From Enterobacter oligotrophicus (GTDB taxonomy: Bacteria; Pseudomonadota; Gammaproteobacteria; Enterobacterales; Enterobacteriaceae): a DNA stretch of 64,000 bases. The notes beneath the pieces are model-generated. The model was not told the origin of the DNA. It searched no databases and saw nothing but the letters and a program-made list of their open reading frames with translations. Each line of letters begins with the position of its first letter. Positions within the stretch are counted from its first letter, which is position 1. Below are positions 60,377 to 64,000 of this stretch, piece by piece. The stretch is from positions 3,844,001-3,908,000 of the forward strand of contig NZ_AP019007.1 in NCBI RefSeq assembly GCF_009176645.1, given 5' to 3'. The translations under genes and the position numbers were made by a program.

Positions 60377-61429
60377 ATGAATTATCAGAACGACGATTTA
60401 CGTATCAAAGAGATCAATGAGTTATTACCGCCTGTAGCGCTCCTTGAGAAATTCCCCGCCACTGAAAACGCCGCCAACACGGTGTCTCATGCACGTAAAG
60501 CGATCCACAAAATCCTGAAAGGGAATGACGATCGTCTGTTAGTGGTCATTGGCCCATGCTCTATCCACGATCCGGCAGCGGCAAAAGAGTACGCGGCCCG
60601 TCTGCTCACCCTACGTGAAGAGCTGAAAGACGAGCTGGAAATCGTGATGCGCGTGTATTTTGAAAAACCGCGTACCACCGTGGGCTGGAAAGGGCTGATT
60701 AACGATCCGCACATGGATAACAGTTTCCAGATCAACGATGGCCTGCGCATTGCGCGTAAGCTGCTGCTTGAGATCAACGACAGCGGTCTGCCCGCTGCCG
60801 GTGAGTTCCTGGACATGATCACCCCGCAATATCTGGCTGATCTGATGAGCTGGGGGGCAATCGGCGCGCGTACTACTGAATCACAGGTACACCGTGAGCT
60901 GGCGTCTGGTCTCTCTTGCCCGGTTGGGTTTAAAAATGGCACGGACGGCACCATTAAGGTCGCGATTGACGCTATCAACGCGGCAGGAGCACCGCACTGC
61001 TTCCTGTCTGTGACGAAATGGGGCCACTCAGCCATCGTCAACACCAGTGGTAACGGTGACTGCCATATCATTCTGCGCGGTGGTAAAGAGCCAAACTACA
61101 GCGCAAAACATGTCGCGGACGTGAAAGCGGGCCTGGAAAAAGCGGGTCTGCCACCGCAGGTGATGATCGACTTCAGCCACGCCAACTCCAGCAAGCAGTT
61201 CAAAAAGCAGATGGAAGTCGGGGCGGATGTTTGCAAGCAAATTGCCAGCGGTGAAAACGCGGTGATTGGCGTGATGATCGAGAGCCATCTGGTTGAAGGC
61301 AATCAGAATCTGGAAGGCAGTGAGCCGCTGGTGTATGGCAAGAGCGTCACGGATGCCTGCATCGGCTGGGACGATACCGACACTATCCTGCGTCAGCTCG
61401 CCGATGCGGTAAAAGCCCGTCGCGGGTAA
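60377..61429 (+). CDS. aroG: DAHP synthase, phenylalanine-sensitive
   Basis: First step of aromatic amino-acid synthesis: PEP plus erythrose 4-phosphate. 350 residues as in E. coli AroG, with the same start MNYQNDDLRIKEINELLPP. Metal and substrate motifs: VIGPCSIHDP (Cys near 61), RVYFEKPRTTVGWKGLINDP (near 92), GARTTESQVHRE (near 163) and MIDFSHANSSKQ (near 264). The TyrR box upstream supports AroG rather than AroF or AroH. Monocistronic, with a terminator. Confidence 0.98.
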   Translation: MNYQNDDLRIKEINELLPPVALLEKFPATENAANTVSHARKAIHKILKGNDDRLLVVIGPCSIHDPAAAKEYAARLLTLREELKDELEIVMRVYFEKPRTTVGWKGLINDPHMDNSFQINDGLRIARKLLLEINDSGLPAAGEFLDMITPQYLADLMSWGAIGARTTESQVHRELASGLSCPVGFKNGTDGTIKVAIDAINAAGAPHCFLSVTKWGHSAIVNTSGNGDCHIILRGGKEPNYSAKHVADVKAGLEKAGLPPQVMIDFSHANSSKQFKKQMEVGADVCKQIASGENAVIGVMIESHLVEGNQNLEGSEPLVYGKSVTDACIGWDDTDTILRQLADAVKARRG

Positions 61430-61444
61430 TACGATTCCGCAAAT

Positions 61445-61476
61445 AAAAAAGCGCGGATTGCTCCGCGCTTTTTTTA
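61445..61476. terminator. Two-way terminator between aroG and gpmA
   Basis: AAAAAAGCGCGGA/TCCGCGCTTTTTTT with loop TTGC is symmetrical enough to end both converging genes. Confidence 0.9.
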
Positions 61477-61489
61477 TGTCCGGCGAAAA

Positions 61490-62242
61490 TTACTTCGCTT
61501 TACCCTGGTTCGCTACTGCCGCCGCTTTTGCCGCGATTTCATCAGCGTTGCCCAGATAGTAATGTTTGATTGGTTTGAAGTTTTCGTCGAACTCATACAC
61601 CAGCGGTACGCCAGTTGGAATGTTCAGTTCGAGGATTTCGTCTTCACCCATGTTGTCCAGGTATTTCACCAGCGCACGCAGGGAGTTACCGTGCGCGGCA
61701 ATGATGACGCGCTCACCGCTTTTCAGACGTGGCAGAATGGTTTCGTTCCAGTAAGGCACAACGCGGTCGATAGTCAGCGCCAGGCTTTCGGTCGTTGGTA
61801 GCTCAGCGTCAGTCAGTTTCGCGTAGCGCGGGTCATGGCCCGGATAGCGCTCGTCATCTTTGGTCAGCTCTGGTGGTGTCACAGCAAAACCACGACGCCA
61901 CTGTTTAACCTGCTCGTCACCGTATTTTTCCGCGGTTTCCGCTTTGTTCAGACCCTGCAGCGCACCGTAGTGACGCTCGTTCAGTTTCCAGGATTTCTCA
62001 ACCGGCAGCCAGGCCTGATCCAGTTCATCCAGAACGTTCCACAGAGTATGGATGGCACGTTTCAGCACAGAGGTGTAAGCAAAATCAAAGGAGAAGCCTT
62101 CTTCCTTCAGCAGCTTGCCTGCTGCTTTTGCTTCGCTTACGCCTTTCTCGGACAGATCAACGTCGTACCAACCGGTGAAACGGTTTTCGTTGTTCCACTG
62201 GCTTTCGCCGTGGCGTACCAGGACCAGCTTAGTTACAGCCAT
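61490..62242 (-). CDS. gpmA: 2,3-bisphosphoglycerate-dependent phosphoglycerate mutase
   Basis: Interconverts 3- and 2-phosphoglycerate in glycolysis. 250 residues as in E. coli. Phosphohistidine His11 in [11 protein letters not shown], Glu89-type residue in [10 protein letters not shown] and the second His in [12 protein letters not shown] (near 184) are present. I chose the ATG at 62242 ([12 protein letters not shown]), with AAGGAG upstream; an in-frame start 12 codons earlier is not family-like. A Fur box over the -10 element predicts iron repression, as reported for E. coli. Confidence 0.98.
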   Translation of the reverse strand: MAVTKLVLVRHGESQWNNENRFTGWYDVDLSEKGVSEAKAAGKLLKEEGFSFDFAYTSVLKRAIHTLWNVLDELDQAWLPVEKSWKLNERHYGALQGLNKAETAEKYGDEQVKQWRRGFAVTPPELTKDDERYPGHDPRYAKLTDAELPTTESLALTIDRVVPYWNETILPRLKSGERVIIAAHGNSLRALVKYLDNMGEDEILELNIPTGVPLVYEFDENFKPIKHYYLGNADEIAAKAAAVANQGKAK

Positions 62243-62270
62243 ATCATACTCCTTATAAACTTTATTGAAT

Positions 62271-62289
62271 GATAACAATTCTCATTATA
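62271..62289. promoter_or_regulatory. Fur box upstream of gpmA
   Basis: On the minus strand TATAATGAGAATTGTTATC matches the 19-base Fur consensus GATAATGATAATCATTATC at 15 positions. It contains the TATAAT listed as the gpmA -10. Confidence 0.8.
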
Positions 62290-62313
62290 TTGCCGTGGCC
62301 GTGCCAGCAGCAA
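62284..62313 (-). promoter_or_regulatory. gpmA promoter
   Basis: TTGCTG (62313-62308), 18-base spacer, TATAAT (62289-62284), inside the Fur box. Confidence 0.6.
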
Positions 62314-62424
62314 CGCTTAACCCTAACCATAGCGAAAATAGTCCCGGAGTGTAAGATGCTTGTGAATTCAGGGTTATGATTTTGTCTGCGATCGGCGCTA
62401 TTTTCAGCAATACGGGCAGAAAAA

Positions 62425-62453
62425 AGCCCTCGTTATGAGGGCCTGGTTTTTTT
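62425..62453 (-). terminator. Terminator of the gal operon
   Basis: On the minus strand GCCCTC-ATAAC-GAGGGC is followed by six T; A/T tracts occur on both sides. It lies beyond the REP pair that follows galM. Confidence 0.75.
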
Positions 62454-62517
62454 GCCGGATGACGCTGCGCTTATCCGGCCTACAGGTAGGCCTGTGCAAG
62501 CGTAGTGCCGCCGGGCG
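62454..62517. repeat. BIME after galM
   Basis: REP unit GCCGGATGACGCTGCGCTTA... (62454-62483) and an inverse diverged unit ending GCCGCCGGGCG (to 62517), directly after the galM stop. Confidence 0.75.
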
Positions 62518-63561
62518 TTAAGCGCACGGAGTGAAATGATACTCGGTGATGCTGACGTACTCTTCACCTGGTCGCAGCACGCAGTCCGGCTGCGGCCATT
62601 CCGGATGGTTTGGACTGTCCGGGAGGAACTCACTCTCCAGCGCCAGACCCTGCCAGTCGCTGTATTCCTCATGTTCACGTGCCGTCGTACCGCCGAGAAA
62701 GTTGCCTGAGTAGAATTGCAGGGCAGGAGCGGTGGTATAGACCGTCATCTGCAGTTTCTCATCGGCTGACCAGACCTGCGCGGCAGGCTGGCGAATATCC
62801 CCTTTTGCCTGCAGCAGGAAGGCGTGGTCGTAGCCGTTCACTTTGCGCTGATCGTCATCGCTGAGAAAATCCTGGGCGATGGTTTTCGCATGGCGGAAAT
62901 CAAAGCTGGTGCCGCTCACGGACTTCAGCCCCTGATACGGAATCCCCATTTCGTCGACGGGCAGGTACGCATCGGCCAGTATCTGGAGCTTGTGGTTGCG
63001 GACATCGCACTGATTGCCATCAAGATTGAAATAGGCATGGTTAGTCAGGTTCACCGGACATGGCTTATCGACCGTGGCGCGGTACTCAATGGCGATACGG
63101 TTATCATCGGTCAGCGTAAAACGGGCTGTGGCGTTGAGGTTTCCGGGAAATCCCTGATCGCCATCAAGCGAATCCAGTGAGAACAGCACTTCGCCGTCGT
63201 TTTGCTGAACAATCTTCCAGCGGCGTTTATCAAACCCTTGCGGACCGCCATGAAGCTGATTTTCAGCCTGACTGGGCTGCAGCGGGTAGCGCACGCCGTC
63301 CAGGTCGAAACTGCTTTTGGCGATGCGGTTCGCGTAGCGACCCACGGATGCGCCGAGATAGGCGGTTTGATTAACATACTGCTCTGGTGATGCACAGCCA
63401 AGCAGCGTTTCACGCACGCTGCCGTCAGACACAGGCACGCGCGCAGAAAGCAGCGTGGCACCCCAGTCCATCAGCGTAACCACCATCCCTGCGGGGTTGC
63501 GCAGGGTTAACAGGCGATACGGCAGACCATCCGGTGCGAGGGTCGGTGTTTCGTTTAGCAC
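62518..63561 (-). CDS. galM: Aldose 1-epimerase (galactose mutarotase)
   Basis: Converts beta- to alpha-galactose, the substrate of GalK. 347 residues (E. coli 346). The Arg of GRYANRI (near 72), His in [16 protein letters not shown] (near 97), catalytic His in LTNHAYFNL (near 175) and catalytic Glu in [18 protein letters not shown] (near 305) are seen. Its start lies inside the galK 3' end (seven-base overlap). Last gene of the gal operon. Confidence 0.97.
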   Translation of the reverse strand: MLNETPTLAPDGLPYRLLTLRNPAGMVVTLMDWGATLLSARVPVSDGSVRETLLGCASPEQYVNQTAYLGASVGRYANRIAKSSFDLDGVRYPLQPSQAENQLHGGPQGFDKRRWKIVQQNDGEVLFSLDSLDGDQGFPGNLNATARFTLTDDNRIAIEYRATVDKPCPVNLTNHAYFNLDGNQCDVRNHKLQILADAYLPVDEMGIPYQGLKSVSGTSFDFRHAKTIAQDFLSDDDQRKVNGYDHAFLLQAKGDIRQPAAQVWSADEKLQMTVYTTAPALQFYSGNFLGGTTAREHEEYSDWQGLALESEFLPDSPNHPEWPQPDCVLRPGEEYVSITEYHFTPCA

Positions 63562-64000
63562 TGTCCGGCTCCTTGTGATGCTTTGCAGACATAGAAGGTT
63601 TCTTTAATGCCCGTTTTGGCTTCGTACTGTTTCGCGACGGCGTCCTGCACGGCAGGGACTAACTCTTCTGGTACGAGTGCCACAATGCAGCCGCCAAAAC
63701 CGCCGCCAGTCATGCGCACGCCGCCTTTATCACCGATGGTTGCTTTGACAATCTCCACCAGAGTGTCGATTTGCGGCACGGTGATTTCAAAATCGTCGCG
63801 CATGGAAGCGTGGGATTCAGCCATCAGCTCACCCATACGTTTCAGATCACCCTTCGCCAGAGCGGAGGCCGCTTCAACGGTACGGGCGTTTTCGGTCAAC
63901 ACATGGCGAACGCGTTTCGCCACAATCGGGTCCAGTTCATGCGCCACTTTGTTGAATTCATCAAGTGAAACGTCGCGCAGGGCAGGCTGCTGGAAGAAGC
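63555..64000 (-). CDS. galK: Galactokinase, 3' part (5' end outside window)
   Basis: C-terminal 148 or so residues of galactokinase (about 382 in E. coli), which phosphorylates galactose at C1. The frame is open to the window edge and continues left of the internal MAHELDPIV as FNKV, RDVSLDE and FFQQPAL. The GHMP-kinase C-terminal motif [18 protein letters not shown] (near base 63700) is present. It overlaps galM by seven bases, indicating one gal transcript. Confidence 0.96.
   Translation of the reverse strand, partial: FFQQPALRDVSLDEFNKVAHELDPIVAKRVRHVLTENARTVEAASALAKGDLKRMGELMAESHASMRDDFEITVPQIDTLVEIVKATIGDKGGVRMTGGGFGGCIVALVPEELVPAVQDAVAKQYEAKTGIKETFYVCKASQGAGQC

Overview
The window is chromosomal core DNA of a member of the Enterobacteriaceae. 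Gene order (nagE-glnS-chiPQ-fur-fldA-seqA-pgm-potE-speF-kdp-phr-pxpBCA-nei-gltA-sdh-suc-mng-cyd-tol-pal-tRNA-nadA-pnuC-zitB-aroG-gpmA-gal) follows the Escherichia coli map near 15-17 minutes. Protein lengths usually match E. coli to the residue, but with many substitutions. REP/BIME and ERIC-type repeats are frequent. An Enterobacter or close relative is my best guess; the species cannot be fixed from this sequence alone. I see no prophage, insertion sequence, integron or CRISPR array.

Layout. 1-8.2 kb: end of the N-acetylglucosamine PTS gene nagE, glnS, chitoporin genes chiPQ, then the leftward block fur-uof-fldA-ybfE-ybfF. 8.3-14.6 kb: seqA and pgm rightward; potE, speF and the leader peptide gene speFL leftward. 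14.8-22.6 kb: the complete high-affinity potassium system kdpFABCDE, leftward. 22.9-29.1 kb: ybfA, a 0.7 kb stretch with an ERIC fragment and an unrecognised 36-codon gene, then phr, nif3-like ybgI, the 5-oxoprolinase genes pxpB-pxpC-pxpA and nei. 29.2-41 kb: gltA facing away from sdhCDAB-sucABCD, with a probable SdhX RNA in the 3' UTR. 41-46.5 kb: the mannosylglycerate cassette mngR/mngAB. 47-56 kb: cydABX-ybgE and the envelope set ybgC-tolQRAB-pal-cpoB. 56.1-56.6 kb: five tRNA genes (Lys, Val, Lys, Lys, Lys). 56.8-64 kb: nadA-pnuC, zitB, ybgS, aroG, gpmA, galM and the 3' end of galK, cut by the window edge.

Compared with my memory of E. coli K-12, several segments are absent: the rhsC region and ybgA between ybfA and phr, abrB and the ybgOPQD fimbrial genes between nei and gltA, and two of the seven tRNA genes after cpoB.

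The genes form coherent functional sets. Central carbon metabolism (gltA, sdh, suc, gpmA, pgm, gal) sits beside oxygen-limited respiration (cyd, with a perfect FNR box). Iron control shows in fur with its coupled uof leader, and in a Fur box over the gpmA -10 hexamer. Amine and acid stress is served by speFL-speF-potE, potassium supply by kdp, and envelope integrity by tol-pal. RNA-level control is prominent: a ChiX pairing site over the chiP Shine-Dalgarno sequence, uof-fur coupling, the SpeFL arrest peptide and SdhX. I found no clearly new multi-gene system. The most unusual items are the small membrane-peptide locus at 23.27-23.71 kb and the long nested inverted repeat between sdhB and sucA.
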